Assembly: GCA_964057225.1 (NCBI GenBank)
Contig: OZ059896.1
Location: forward strand, 21,510,501 to 21,574,500
Direction of reading: 5' to 3'
From: Auanema rhodensis
Taxonomy: Eukaryota; Nematoda; Chromadorea; Rhabditida; Rhabditidae
DNA: 64,000 nucleotides
Shown one piece after another: positions 1 through 11,934 of the stretch. Position 1 is the first letter of the stretch. Every line of letters starts with the position of its first letter. The translations under genes were made by a program, and so were the position numbers. Under the pieces are notes generated by a model. The model did no database searches. It saw nothing but the letters and a program-made list of their open reading frames with translations, and was not told the origin of the DNA.

Positions 1-96
1 GCAGCTTGAAAATCCGCATCGAATGCACTATACTACATTGAGAAACGCTTAATACAAAAATTAGTTATGATCGTTTGAAAAATGATGCCTTAGTGT

Positions 97-124
97 ATGT
101 TGAGTTTCCATGTACACTCAACAT
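97..124. other. Inverted repeat, 9-bp perfect arms, 10-nt loop (p97-124)
   Basis: ATGTTGAGT (97-105) and ACTCAACAT (116-124) are exact reverse complements around TTCCATGTAC. The element recurs in every unit with A at p120. Units with T at p120 (ACTCTACAT, very common after 5968) carry one mismatch. It is removed from its sixth base on in the two shortened units. A hairpin or cruciform is possible; function is unknown. Confidence 0.8.
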
Positions 125-131
125 TGCTTCC

Positions 132-185
132 AAAAACATTTTGACAAAAACTTTTTCGAAAAATTTCAAAATAATTTAGCAAAAA
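132..185. other. Cluster of A/T tracts (p132-185), candidate intrinsically bent DNA
   Basis: Runs of A or T follow one another at roughly 9-14 bp: AAAAA at 132, AAAAA then T-run at 146-156, AAAAATTT at 159-166, AAAA at 168 and AAAAA at 181. Such near-helical phasing is known to favour curvature and is common in satellites. Curvature here is inferred, not measured. The cluster is present in every full unit and mostly absent from the two shortened ones. Confidence 0.6.
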
Positions 186-625
186 GTAGATGTTTTTAGA
201 TTCCTTTTTTCAAGGCAAAGACGATGGACAATGTTATTCAACGAAAAAATTAATTCTTCAGGGTGAAAATCGAGGATATAAGTGTGAACATATATCAGTT
301 GATATCTCGGTGCATTTTTAAGCTAGCGCAAATCTGATAACACAGATCGACGCAGCTTGAAAATCCGCATCGAATGCACTATACTACATTGAGAAACGCT
401 TAATACAAAAATTAGTTATGATCGTTTGAAAAATGATGCCTTAGTGTATGTTGAGTTTCCATGTACACTCAACATTGCTTCCAAAAACATTTTGACAAAA
501 ATTTTTTCGAAACATTTCAAAATAATTTAGCAAAAAGTAGATATTTTTAGATTCCTTTTTTCAAGGCAAAGACGATGGACAATGTTATTCAACGAAAAAA
601 TTAATTCTTCAGGGTGAAAATCGAG

Positions 626-647
626 GATATAAGTGTGAACTTATATC
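626..647. other. Inverted repeat, 9-bp arms, 4-nt spacer (p275-296), common form
   Basis: GATATAAGT (626-634) and ACTTATATC (639-647) are exact reverse complements around GTGA. The element is present in most units. Its right arm overlaps the left arm of the next dyad (p292-305), so the two could not form hairpins at the same time. Confidence 0.8.
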
Positions 648-656
648 AGTTGATAT
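643..656. other. Inverted repeat, 6-bp arms, 2-nt spacer (p292-305)
   Basis: ATATCA (643-648) and TGATAT (651-656) are reverse complements around GT. Units with CAGATGATAT (for example 2458, 3511, 29836) change only the spacer and keep the symmetry. Units with TATTAG break one pair. The near-palindrome resembles a small dimeric-protein site, but no factor can be named. Confidence 0.6.
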
Positions 657-660
657 CTCG

Positions 661-719
661 GTGCATTTTTAAGCTAGCGCAAATCTGATAACACAGATCG
701 ACGCAGCTTAAAAATCCGC
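661..719. other. Long imperfect dyad spanning the unit junction (p310 to p17 of the next unit)
   Basis: The arms are 661-687 and 694-719 around the 6-nt spacer ATAACA (688-693). The perfect core is ATTTTTAAGCT (665-675) with AGCTTAAAAAT (705-715), 11 bp. Then follow one bulged A (676), GCG/CGC, a 3x3 mismatch and ATCTG/CAGAT next to the spacer. The outer ends add two more matches. In all 21 of 26 positions pair. Units with G at p8 lose one core pair (T-G wobble), A at p324 loses another, and C at p336 opens the spacer-proximal pair. It recurs at nearly every junction. Confidence 0.82.
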
Positions 720-3700
720 ATCGAATGCACTTTACTACATTGAGAAACGCTTAATACAAAAATTAGTTATGATCGTTTGAAAAATGATGCATTAGTGTAT
801 GTTGAGTTTCCATGTACACTCAACATTGCTTCCAAAAACATTTTGACAAAAATTTTTTCGAAAAATTTCAAAATAATTTAGCAAAAAGTAGATATTTTTA
901 GATTCCTTTTTTCAAGGCAAAGACGATGGACAATGTTATTCAACGAAAAAATTAATTCTTCAGGGTGAAAATCGAGGATATAAGTGTGAACTTATATCAG
1001 TTGATATCTCGGTGCATTTTTAAGCTAGCGCAAATCTGATAACACAGATCGACGCAGCTTAAAAATCCGCATCGAATGCACTATACCACATTGAGAAACG
1101 CTTAATACAAAAATTAGTTATGATCGTTTGAAAAATGATGCCTTAGTGTATGTTGAGTTTCCATGTACACTCAACATTGCTTCCAAAAACATTTTGACAA
1201 AAATTTTTTCGAAACATTTCAAAATAATTTAGCAAAAAGTAGATGTTTTTAGATTCCTTTTTTCAAGGCAAAGACGATGGACAATGTTATTCAACGAAAA
1301 AATTAATTCTTCAGGGTGAAAATCGAGGATATAAGTGTGAACTTATATCAGTTGATATCTCGGTGCATTTTTAAGCTAGCGCAAATCTGATAACACAGAT
1401 CGACGCAGCTTAAAAATCCGCATCGAATGCACTTTACTACATTGAGAAACGCTTAATACAAAAATTAGTTATGATCGTTTGAAAAATGATGCATTAGTGT
1501 ATGTTGAGTTTCCATGTACACTCAACATTGCTTCCAAAAACATTTTGACAAAAATTTTTTCGAAAAATTTCAAAATAATTTAGCAAAAAGTAGATATTTT
1601 TAGATTCCTTTTTTCAAGGCAAAGACGATGGACAATGTTATTCAACGAAAAAATTAATTCTTCAGGGTGAAAATCGAGGATATAAGTGTGAACTTATATC
1701 AGTTGATATCTCGGTGCATTTTTAAGCTAGCGCAAATCTGATAACACAGATCGACGCAGCTTAAAAATCCGCATCGAATGCACTATACCACATTGAGAAA
1801 CGCTTAATACAAAAATTAGTTATGATCGTTTGAAAATTGATGCATTAGTGTATGTTGAGTTTCCATGTACACTCAACATTGCTTCCAAAAACATTTTGAC
1901 AAAAACTTTTTCGAAAAATTTCAAAATAATTTAGCAAAAAGTAGATGTTTTTAGATTCCTTTTTTTAAGGCAAAGACGATGGACAATGTTATTCAACGAA
2001 AAAATTAATTCTTCAGGGTGAAAATCGAGGATATAAGTGTGAACTTATATCAGTTGATATCTCGGTGCATTTTTAAGCTAGCGCAAATCTCATAACACAG
2101 ATCGACGCAGCTTGAAAATCCGCATCGAATGCACTATACTACATTGAGAAACGCTTAATACAAAAATTAGTTATGATCGTTTGAAAAATGATGCCTTAGT
2201 GTATGTTGAGTTTCCATGTACACTCAACATTGCTTCCAAAAACATTTTGACAAAAACTTTTTCGAAAAATTTCAAAATAATTTAGCAAAAAGTAGATGTT
2301 TTTAGATTCCTTTTTTTAAGGCAAAGACGATGGACAATGTTATTCAACGAAAAAATTAATTCTTCAGGGTGAAAATCGAGGATATAAGTGTGAACTTATA
2401 TCAGTTGATATCTCGGTGCATTTTTAAGCTAGCGCAAATCTCATAACACAGATCGACGCAGCTTGAAAATCCGCATCGAATGCACTATACTACATTGAGA
2501 AACGCTTAATACAAAAATTAGTTATGATCGTTTGAAAAATGATGCCTTAGTGTATGTTGAGTTTCCATGTACACTCAACATTGCTTCCAAAAACATTTTG
2601 ACAAAAATTTTTTCGAAAAATTTCAAAATAATTTAGCAAAAAGTAGATGTTTTAAGATTCCTTTTTTTAAGGCAAAGACGATGGACAATGTTATTCAACG
2701 AAAAAATTAATTCTTCAGGGTGAAAATCGAGGATATAAGTGTGAACTTATATCAGATGATATCTCGATGCATTTTTAAGCTAGCGCAAATCTGATAACAC
2801 AGATCGACGCAGCTTAAAAATCCGCATCGAATGCACTATACCACATTGAGAAACGCTTAATACAAAAATTAGTTATGATCGTTTGAAAATTGATGCATTA
2901 GTGTATGTTGAGTTTCCATGTACACTCAACATTGCTTCCAAAAACATTTTGACAAAAACTTTTTCGAAAAATTTCAAAATAATTTAGCAAAAAGTAGATG
3001 TTTTTAGATTCCTTTTTTTAAGGCAAAGACGATGGACAATGTTATTCAACGAAAAAATTAATTCTTCAGGGTGAAAATCGAGGATATAAGTGTGAACTTA
3101 TATCAGTTGATATCTCGGTGCATTTTTAAGCTAGCGCAAATCTGATAACACAGATCGACGCAGCTTAAAAATCCGCATCGAATGCACTTCACTACTTTGA
3201 GAAACGCTTAATACAAAAGTTAGTTATGATCGTTTGAAAATTGATGCATTAGTGTATGTTGAGTTTCCATGTACACTCAAGATTGCTTCCAAAAACATTT
3301 TGACAAAAATTTTTTCGAAAAATTTCAAAATAATTTAGCAAAAAGTAGATGTTTTTAGATTCCTTTTTTCAAGGCAAAGACGATGGACAATGTTATTTAA
3401 CGAAAAAATTAATTCTTCAGGGTGAAAATCGAGGATATAAGTGTGAACTTATATCAGTTGATATCTCGGTGCATTTTTAAGCTAGCGCAAATCTGATAAC
3501 ACAGATCGACGCAGCTTAAAAATCCGCATTGAATGCACTATACTACATTGAGAAACGCTTAATACAAAAATTAGTTATGATTGTTTGAAAAATGATGCAT
3601 TAGTGTATGTTGAGTTTCCATGTACACTCAACATTGCTTCCAAAAACATTTTGACAAAAATTTTTTCGAAAAATTTCAAAATAATTTAGCAAAAAGTAGA

Positions 3701-3784
3701 TGTTTTTAGATTCCTTTTTTCAAGGCAAAGACGATGGACAATGTTATTCAACGAAAAAATTAATTCTTCAGGGTGAAAATCGAG

Positions 3785-3806
3785 GATATAAGTGTGCACT
3801 TATATC
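3785..3806. other. Perfected form of the p275-296 dyad: 10-bp arms, 2-nt spacer
   Basis: With C at p287, GATATAAGTG and CACTTATATC pair perfectly around TG. The form occurs at 3511, 6319, 8074, 10531, in the G-211 units (except the one at 47386) and in the chimera at 62766. One substitution converts the common 9-bp form into this longer palindrome. Confidence 0.8.
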
Positions 3807-4563
3807 AGATGATATCTCGATGCATTTTTAAGCTAGCGCAAATCTGATAACACAGATCGACGCAGCTCAAAAATCCGCATCGAATGCACTATACTACATT
3901 GAGAATCGCTTAATACAAAAATTAGTTATGATCGTTTGAAAATTGATGCATTAGTGTATGTTGAGTTTCCATGTACACTCAACATTGCTTCCAAAAACAT
4001 TTTGACAAAAACTTTTTCGAAAAATTTCAAAATAATTTAGCAAAAAGTAGATGTTTTTAGATTCCTTTTTTCAAGGCAAAGACGATGGACAATGTTATTC
4101 AACGAAAAAATTAATTCTTCAGGGTGAAAATCGAGGATATAAGTGTGAACTTATATCAGTTGATATCTCGGTGCATTTTTAAGCTAGCGCAAATCTCATA
4201 ACACAGATCGACGCAGCTTGAAAATCCGCATCGAATGCACTATACTACATTGAGAAACGCTTAATACAAAAATTAGTTATGATCGTTTGAAAAATGATGC
4301 CTTAGTGTATGTTGAGTTTCCATGTACACTCAACATTGCTTCCAAAAACATTTTGACAAAAACTTTTTCGAAAAATTTCAAAATAATTTAGCAAAAAGTA
4401 GATGTTTTTAGATTCCTTTTTTCAAGGCAAAGACGATGGACAATGTTATTCAACGAAAAAATTAATTCTTCAGGGTGAAAATCGAGGATATAAGTGTGAA
4501 CTTATATCAGTTGATATCTCGGTGCATTTTTAAGCTAGCGCAAATCTCATAACACAGATCGAC

Positions 4564-7500
4564 GCAGCTTGAAAATCCGCATCGAATGCACTATACTACA
4601 TTGAGAAACGCTTAATACAAAAATTAGTTATGATCGTTTGAAAAATGATGCCTTAGTGTATGTTGAGTTTCCATGTACACTCAACATTGCTTCCAAAAAC
4701 ATTTTGACAAAAATTTTTTCGAAACATTTCAAAATAATTTAGCAAAAAGTAGATGTTTTTAGATTCCTTTTTTCAAGGCAAAGACGATGGACAATGTTAT
4801 TCAACGAAAAAATTAATTCTTCAGGGTGAAAATCGAGGATATAAGTGTGAACTTATATCAGTTGATATCTCGGTGCATTTTTAAGCTAGCGCAAATCTGA
4901 TAACACAGATCGACGCAGCTTAAAAATCCGCATCGAATGCACTTTACTACATTGAGAAACGCTTAATACAAAAATTAGTTATGATCGTTTGAAAAATGAT
5001 GCATTAGTGTATGTTGAGTTTCCATGTACACTCAACATTGCTTCCAAAAACATTTTGACAAAAATTTTTTCGAAAAATTTCAAAATAATTTAGCAAAAAG
5101 TAGATGTTTTTAGATTCCTTTTTTCAAGGCAAAGACGATGGACAATGTTATTCAACGAAAAAATTAATTCTTCAGGGTGAAAATCGAGGATATAAGTGTG
5201 AACTTATATCAGTTGATATCTCGGTGCATTTTTAAGCTAGCGCAAATCTGATAACACAGATCGACGCAGCTTAAAAATCCGCATCGAATGCACTATACCA
5301 CATTGAGAAACGCTTAATACAAAAATTAGTTATGATCGTTTGAAAATTGATGCATTAGTGTATGTTGAGTTTCCATGTACACTCAACATTGCTTCCAAAA
5401 ACATTTTGACAAAAACTTTTTCGAAAAATTTCAAAATAATTTAGCAAAAAGTAGATGTTTTTAGATTCCTTTTTTTAAGGCAAAGACGATGGACAATGTT
5501 ATTCAACGAAAAAATTAATTCTTCAGGGTGAAAATCGAGGATATAAGTGTGAACTTATATCAGTTGATATCTCGGTGCATTTTTAAGCTAGCGCAAATCT
5601 CATAACACAGATCGACGCAGCTTGAAAATCCGCATCGAATGCACTATACTACATTGAGAAACGCTTAATACAAAAATTAGTTATGATCGTTTGAAAAATG
5701 ATGCCTTAGTGTATGTTGAGTTTCCATGTACACTCAACATTGCTTCCAAAAACATTTTGACAAAAATTTTTTCGAAACATTTCAAAATAATTTAGCAAAA
5801 AGTAGATGTTTTTAGATTCCTTTTTTCAAGGCAAAGACGATGGACAATGTTATTCAACGAAAAAATTAATTCTTCAGGGTGAAAATCGAGGATATAAGTG
5901 TGAACTTATATCAGTTGATATCTCGGTGCATTTTTAAGCTAGCGCAAATCTGATAACACAGATCGACGCAGCTTAAAAATCCGCATCGAATGCACTATAC
6001 CACATTGAGAAACGCTTAATACAAAAATTAGTTATGATCGTTTGAAAATTGATGCATTAGTGTATGTTGAGTTTCCATGTACACTCTACATTGCTTCCAA
6101 AAACATTTTGACAAAAATTTTTTCGAAAAATTTCAAAATAATTTAGCAAAAAGTAGATGTTTTTAGATTCCTTTTTTCAAGGCAAAGACGATGGACAATG
6201 TTATTCAACGAAAAAATTAATTCTTCAGGGTGAAAATCGAGGATATAAGTGTGAACTTATATCAGTTGATATCTCGATGCATTTTTAAGCTAGCGCAAAT
6301 CTGATAACACAGATCGACGCAGCTTAAAAATCCGCATCGAATGCACTATACCACATTGAGAAACGCTTAATACAAAAATTAGTTATGATCGTTTGAAAAT
6401 TGATGCATTAGTGTATGTTGAGTTTCCATGTTCACTCAACATTGCTTCCAAAAACATTTTGACAAAAATGTTTTCGAAAAATTTCAAAATAATTTAGCAA
6501 AAAGTAGATGTTTTTAGATTCCTTTTTTCAAGGCAAAGACGATGGACAATGTTATTCAACGAAAAAATTAATTCTTCAGGGTGAAAATCGAGGATATAAG
6601 TGTGCACTTATATCAGTTGATATCTCGATGCATTTTTAAGCTAGCGCAAATCTGATAACACAGATCGACGCAGCTTGAAAATCCGCATCGAATGCACTAT
6701 ACTACATTGAGAAACGCTTAATACAAAAATTAGTTATGATCGTTTGAAAAATGATGCATTAGTGTATGTTGAGTTTCCATGTACACTCAACATTGCTTCC
6801 AAAAACATTTTGACAAAAATTTTTTCGAAAAATTTCAAAATAATTTAGCAAAAAGTAGATGTTTTTAGATTCCTTTTTTCAAGGCAAAGACGATGGACAA
6901 TGTTATTCAACGAAAAAATTAATTCTTCAGGGTGAAAATCGAGGATATAAGTGTGAACTTATATCAGTTGATATCTCGGTGCATTTTTAAGCTAGCGCAA
7001 ATCTCATAACACAGATCGACGCAGCTTGAAAATCCGCATCGAATGCACTATACTACATTGAGAAACGCTTAATACAAAAATTAGTTATGATCGTTTGAAA
7101 AATGATGCCTTAGTGTATGTTGAGTTTCCATGTACACTCAACATTGCTTCCAAAAACATTTTGACAAAAATTTTTTCGAAACATTTCAAAATAATTTAGC
7201 AAAAAGTAGATGTTTTTAGATTCCTTTTTTCAAGGCAAAGACGATGGACAATGTTATTCAACGAAAAAATTAATTCTTCAGGGTGAAAATCGAGGATATA
7301 AGTGTGAACTTATATCAGTTGATATCTCGGTGCATTTTTAAGCTAGCGCAAATCTGATAACACAGATCGACGCAGCTTAAAAATCCGCATCGAATGCACT
7401 TTACTACATTGAGAAACGCTTAATACAAAAATTAGTTATGATCGTTTGAAAAATGATGCATTAGTGTATGTTGAGTTTCCATGTACACTCAACATTGCTT

Positions 7501-8073
7501 CCAAAAACATTTTGACAAAAATTTTTTCGAAAAATTTCAAAATAATTTAGCAAAAAGTAGATGTTTTTAGATTCCTTTTTTCAAGGCAAAGACGATGGAC
7601 AATGTTATTCAACGAAAAAATTAATTCTTCAGGGTGAAAATCGAGGATATAAGTGTGAACTTATATCAGTTGATATCTCGGTGCATTTTTAAGCTAGCGC
7701 AAATCTGATAACACAGATCGACGCAGCTTAAAAATCCGCATCGAATGCACTATACCACATTGAGAAACGCTTAATACAAAAATTAGTTATGATCGTTTGA
7801 AAATTGATGCATTAGTGTATGTTGAGTTTCCATGTACACTCAACATTGCTTCCAAAAACATTTTGACAAAAACTTTTTCGAAAAATTTCAAAATAATTTA
7901 GCAAAAAGTAGATGTTTTTAGATTCCTTTTTTTAAGGCAAAGACGATGGACAATGTTATTCAACGAAAAAATTAATTCTTCAGGGTGAAAATCGAGGATA
8001 TAAGTGTGAACTTATATCAGTTGATATCTCGATGCATTTTTAAGCTAGCGCAAATCTGATAACACAGATCGAC
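4564..8073. repeat. Seven-unit (2457 bp) higher-order repeat, partial second copy
   Basis: Units 4564, 4915 and 5266 correspond to 7021, 7372 and 7723 at a shift of 2457 bp (7 x 351). The markers are CGAAACATTTC at p157, CACTTTAC at p30, and C at p151 with T at p211. The CACTTTAC marker sits at 4943 and 7400, exactly 2457 apart. A second, 5-unit shift (1755 bp) links the unit at 6319 to 8074 through GTTCAC at p112 and AAATGTTTTCG at p148. Confidence 0.8.
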
Positions 8074-11000
8074 GCAGCTTAAAAATCCGCATCGAATGCA
8101 CTATACCACATTGAGAAACGCTTAATACAAAAATTAGTTATGATCGTTTGAAAATTGATGCATTAGTGTATGTTGAGTTTCCATGTTCACTCAACATTGC
8201 TTCCAAAAACATTTTGACAAAAATGTTTTCGAAAAATTTCAAAATAATTTAGCAAAAAGTAGATGTTTTTAGATTCCTTTTTTCAAGGCAAAGACGATGG
8301 ACAATGTTATTCAACGAAAAAATTAATTCTTCAGGGTGAAAATCGAGGATATAAGTGTGCACTTATATCAGTTGATATCTCGATGCATTTTTAAGCTAGC
8401 GCAAATCTGATAACACAGATCGACGCAGCTTGAAAATCCGCATCGAATGCACTATACTACATTGAGAAACGCTTAATACAAAAATTAGTTATGATCGTTT
8501 GAAAAATGATGCATTAGTGTATGTTGAGTTTCCATGTACACTCAACATTGCTTCCAAAAACATTTTGACAAAAATTTTTTCAAAAAATTTCAAAATAATT
8601 TAGCAAAAAGTAGATGTTTTTAGATTCCTTTTTTCAAGGCAAAGACGATGGAGAATGTTATTCAACGAAAAAATTAATTCTTCAGGGTGAAAATCGAGGA
8701 TATAAGTGTGAACTTATATCAGTTGATATCTCGGTGCATTTTTAAGCTAGCGCAAATCTCATAACACAGATCGACGCAGCTTGAAAATCCGCAACGAATG
8801 CACTATACTACATTGAGAAACGCTTAATACAAAAGTTAGTTATGATCGTTTGAAAAATGATGCCTTAGTGTATGTTGAGTTTTCATGTACACTCAACATT
8901 GCTTCCAAAAACATTTTGACAAAAATTTTTTCGAAAAATTTCAAAATAATTTAGCAAAAAGTAGATGTTTTTAGATTCCTTTTTTCAAGGCAAAGACGAT
9001 GGACAATGTTATTCAACGAAAAAATTAATTCTTCAGGGTGAAAATCGAGGATATAAGTGTGAACTTATATCAGTTGATATCTCGGTGCATTTTTAAGCTA
9101 GCGCAAATCTGATAACACAGATCGACGCAGCTTAAAAATCCGCATCGAATGCACTATACCACATTGAGAAACGCTTAATACAAAAATTAGTTATGATCGT
9201 TTGAAAATTGATGCATTAGTGTATGTTGAGTTTCCATGTACACTCTACATTGCTTCCAAAAACATTTTGACAAAAATTTTTTCGAAAAATTTCAAAATAA
9301 TTTAGCAAAAAGTAGAAGTTTTTAGATTCCTTTTTTCAAGGCAAAGACGATGGACAATGTTATTCAACGAAAAAATTAATTCTTCAGGGTGAAAATCGAG
9401 GATATAAGTGTGAACATATATCAGTTGATATCTCGGTGCATTTTTAAGCTAGCGCAAATCTGATAACACAGATCGACGCAGCTTAAAAATCCGCATCGAA
9501 TGCACTATACTACATTGAGAAACGCTTAATACAAAAATTAGTTATGATCGTTTGAAAATTGATGCATTAGTGTATGTTGAGTTTCCATGTACACTCAACA
9601 TTGCTTCCAAAAACATTTTGACAAAAATTTTTTCGAAAAATTTCAAAATAATTTAGCAAAAAGTAGATGTTTTTAGATTCCTTTTTTCAAGGCAAAGACG
9701 ATGGACAATGTTATTCAACGAAAAATTTAATTCTTCAGGGTGAAAATTGAGGATATAAGTGTGAACTTATATCAGTTGATATCTCGGTGCATTTTTAAGC
9801 AAGCGCAAATCTGATAACACAGATCGACGCAGCTTAAAAATCCGCATCGAATGCACTATACCACATTGAGAAACGCTTAATACAAAAATTAGTTATGATC
9901 GTTTGAAAATTGATGCATTAGTGTATGTTGAGTTTCCATGTACACTCTACATTGCTTCCAAAAACATTTTGACAAAAATTTTTTCGAAAAATTTCAAAAT
10001 AATTTAGCAAAAAGTAGATGTTTTTAGATTCCTTTTTTCAAGGCAAAGACGATGGACAATGTTATTCAACGAAAAAATTAATTCTTCAGGGTGAAAATCG
10101 AGGATATAAGTGTGAACTTATATCAGTTGATATCTCGATGCATTTTTAAGCTAGCGCAAATCTGATCACACAGATCGACGCAGCTTAAAAATCCGCATCG
10201 AATGCACTATACCACATTGAGAAACGCTTAATACAAAAATTAGTTATGATCGTTTGAAAATTGATGCATTAGTGTATGTTGAGTTTCCATGTACACTCAA
10301 CATTGCTTCCAAAAACATTTTGACAACAATTTTTTCGAAAAATTTCAAAATAATTTAGCAAAAAGTAGAAGTTTTTAGATTCCTTTTTTCAAGGCAAAGA
10401 CGATGGACAATGTTATTCAACGAAAAAATTAATTCTTCAGGGTGAAAATCGAGGATATAAGTGTGAACTTATATCAGTTGATATCTCGATGCATTTTTAA
10501 GCTAGCGCAAATCTGATAACACAGATCGACGCAGCTTAAAAATCCGCATCGAATGCACTATACCACATTGAGAAACGCTTAATACAAAAATTAGTTATGA
10601 TCGTTTGAAAATTGATGCATTAGTGTATGTTGAGTTTCCATGTTCACTCAACATTGCTTCCAAAAACATTTTGACAAAAATGTTTTCGAAAAATTTCAAA
10701 ATAATTTAGCAAAAAGTAGATGTTTTTAGATTCCTTTTTTCAAGGCAAAGACGATGGACAATGTTATTCAACGAAAAAATTAATTCTTCAGGGTGAAAAT
10801 CGAGGATATAAGTGTGCACTTATATCAGTTGATATCTCGATGCATTTTTAAGCTAGCGCAAATCTGATAACACAGATCGACGCAGCTTGAAAATCCGCAT
10901 CGAATGCACTATACTACATTGAGAAACGCTTAATACAAAAATTAGTTATGATCGTTTGAAAAATGATGCATTAGTGTATGTTGAGTTTCCATGTACACTC

Positions 11001-11583
11001 AACATTGCTTCCAAAAACATTTTGACAAAAATTTTTTCAAAAAATTTCAAAATAATTTAGCAAAAAGTAGATGTTTTTAGATTCCTTTTTTCAAGGCAAA
11101 GACGATGGAGAATGTTATTCAACGAAAAAATTAATTCTTCAGGGTGAAAATCGAGGATATAAGTGTGAACTTATATCAGTTGATATCTCGGTGCATTTTT
11201 AAGCTAGCGCAAATCTCATAACACAGATCGACGCAGCTTGAAAATCCGCAACGAATGCACTATACTACATTGAGAAACGCTTAATACAAAAGTTAGTTAT
11301 GATCGTTTGAAAAATGATGCCTTAGTGTATGTTGAGTTTTCATGTACACTCAACATTGCTTCCAAAAACATTTTGACAAAAATTTTTTCGAAAAATTTCA
11401 AAATAATTTAGCAAAAAGTAGATGTTTTTAGATTCCTTTTTTCAAGGCAAAGACGATGGACAATGTTATTCAACGAAAAAATTAATTCTTCAGGGTGAAA
11501 ATCGAGGATATAAGTGTGAACTTATATCAGTTGATATCTCGGTGCATTTTTAAGCTAGCGCAAATCTGATAACACAGATCGAC
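8074..11583. repeat. Three-unit block 8074-9126 copied to 10531-11583
   Basis: The two blocks are 2457 bp (7 units) apart. They share a run of rare markers: GTTCAC at p112, TTTTTTCAAAAAA at p151, GGAGAATG near p226, GCAACGAA near p17 and TTTTCATG near p106. The four units between them (9127-10530) are different. The one at 9478 has TTTAATTC near p250 and AAGCAAGCGC at p320. The one at 9829 has GATCACAC at p337. These intervening units reappear 7020 bp later at 16498 and 16849. Confidence 0.85.
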
Positions 11584-11934
11584 GCAGCTTAAAAATCCGC
11601 ATCGAATGCACTATACCACATTGAGAAACGCTTAATACAAAAATTAGTTATGATCGTTTGAAAATTGATGCATTAGTGTATGTTGAGTTTCCATGTACAC
11701 TCTACATTGCTTCCAAAAACATTTTGACAAAAATTTTTTCGAAAAATTTCAAAATAATTTAGCAAAAAGTAGATGTTTTTAGATTCCTTTTTTCAAGGCA
11801 AAGACGATGGACAATGTTATTCAACGAAAAAATTAATTCTTCAGGGTGAAAATCGAGGATATAAGTGTGAACTTATATCAGTTGATATCTCGATGCATTT
11901 TTAAGCTAGCGCAAATCTGATAACACAGATCGAC

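Larger units (their letters stand above)
1..351 (+). repeat. Reference 351-bp unit, with map of the variable positions
   Basis: This first unit fixes the numbering p1-p351 used in the other entries. Recurrent markers are: p8 G/A; p34 T/C; p82 A/T; p89 C/A; p120 A/T; p148 A/C; p151 C/T; p160 A/T; p162 A/C; p172 T/C; p174 A/G; p184 A/G; p191 T/A; p192 G/A; p196 T/A; p197 T/A; p211 C/T/G; p287 A/C; p290 T/A; p308 C/T; p310 G/A; p324 T/A; p334 C/A; p336 G/C; p339 A/C. All are substitutions, including those inside the T-run at p205-211, which is why length is constant. This copy carries the uncommon A at p290, shared with the unit at 9127. The unit start is arbitrary, since the array has no edge here. 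Confidence 0.95.
1..4563. repeat. Thirteen heterogeneous units with a local two-unit duplication
   Basis: The units at 703 and 1405 share two uncommon markers, CACTTTAC near p30 and A at p192, and lie 702 bp apart. This indicates a local dimer duplication, with units 1054 and 1756 having since diverged or been converted. The unit at 3160 is an outlier, with CACTTCACTACTTTG near p28. The unit at 3862 has private changes in GCAGCTC and GAGAATCG. The units at 2458 and 3511 share CAGATGATATC near p296. No longer periodicity is clear in this part. Confidence 0.85.

Noticed and set aside
151-171. CENP-B box
   Set aside because: TTCG at p155-158 and an A five bases later fit part of the box, but the CGGG half is replaced by TCAA. 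No better match was seen on either strand.
1-351. The 351-bp unit as a diverged dimer of about 175 bp
   Set aside because: Comparing p1-175 with p176-351 by eye gives no alignable similarity beyond A/T runs; a dot plot would be decisive.
61-351. Promoter or terminator elements (TATATC-like boxes, T-runs at p205-211)
   Set aside because: AT-rich sequence offers such matches by chance, there is no gene to serve, and the T-run lacks a preceding stem. Satellite transcription cannot be judged from sequence.
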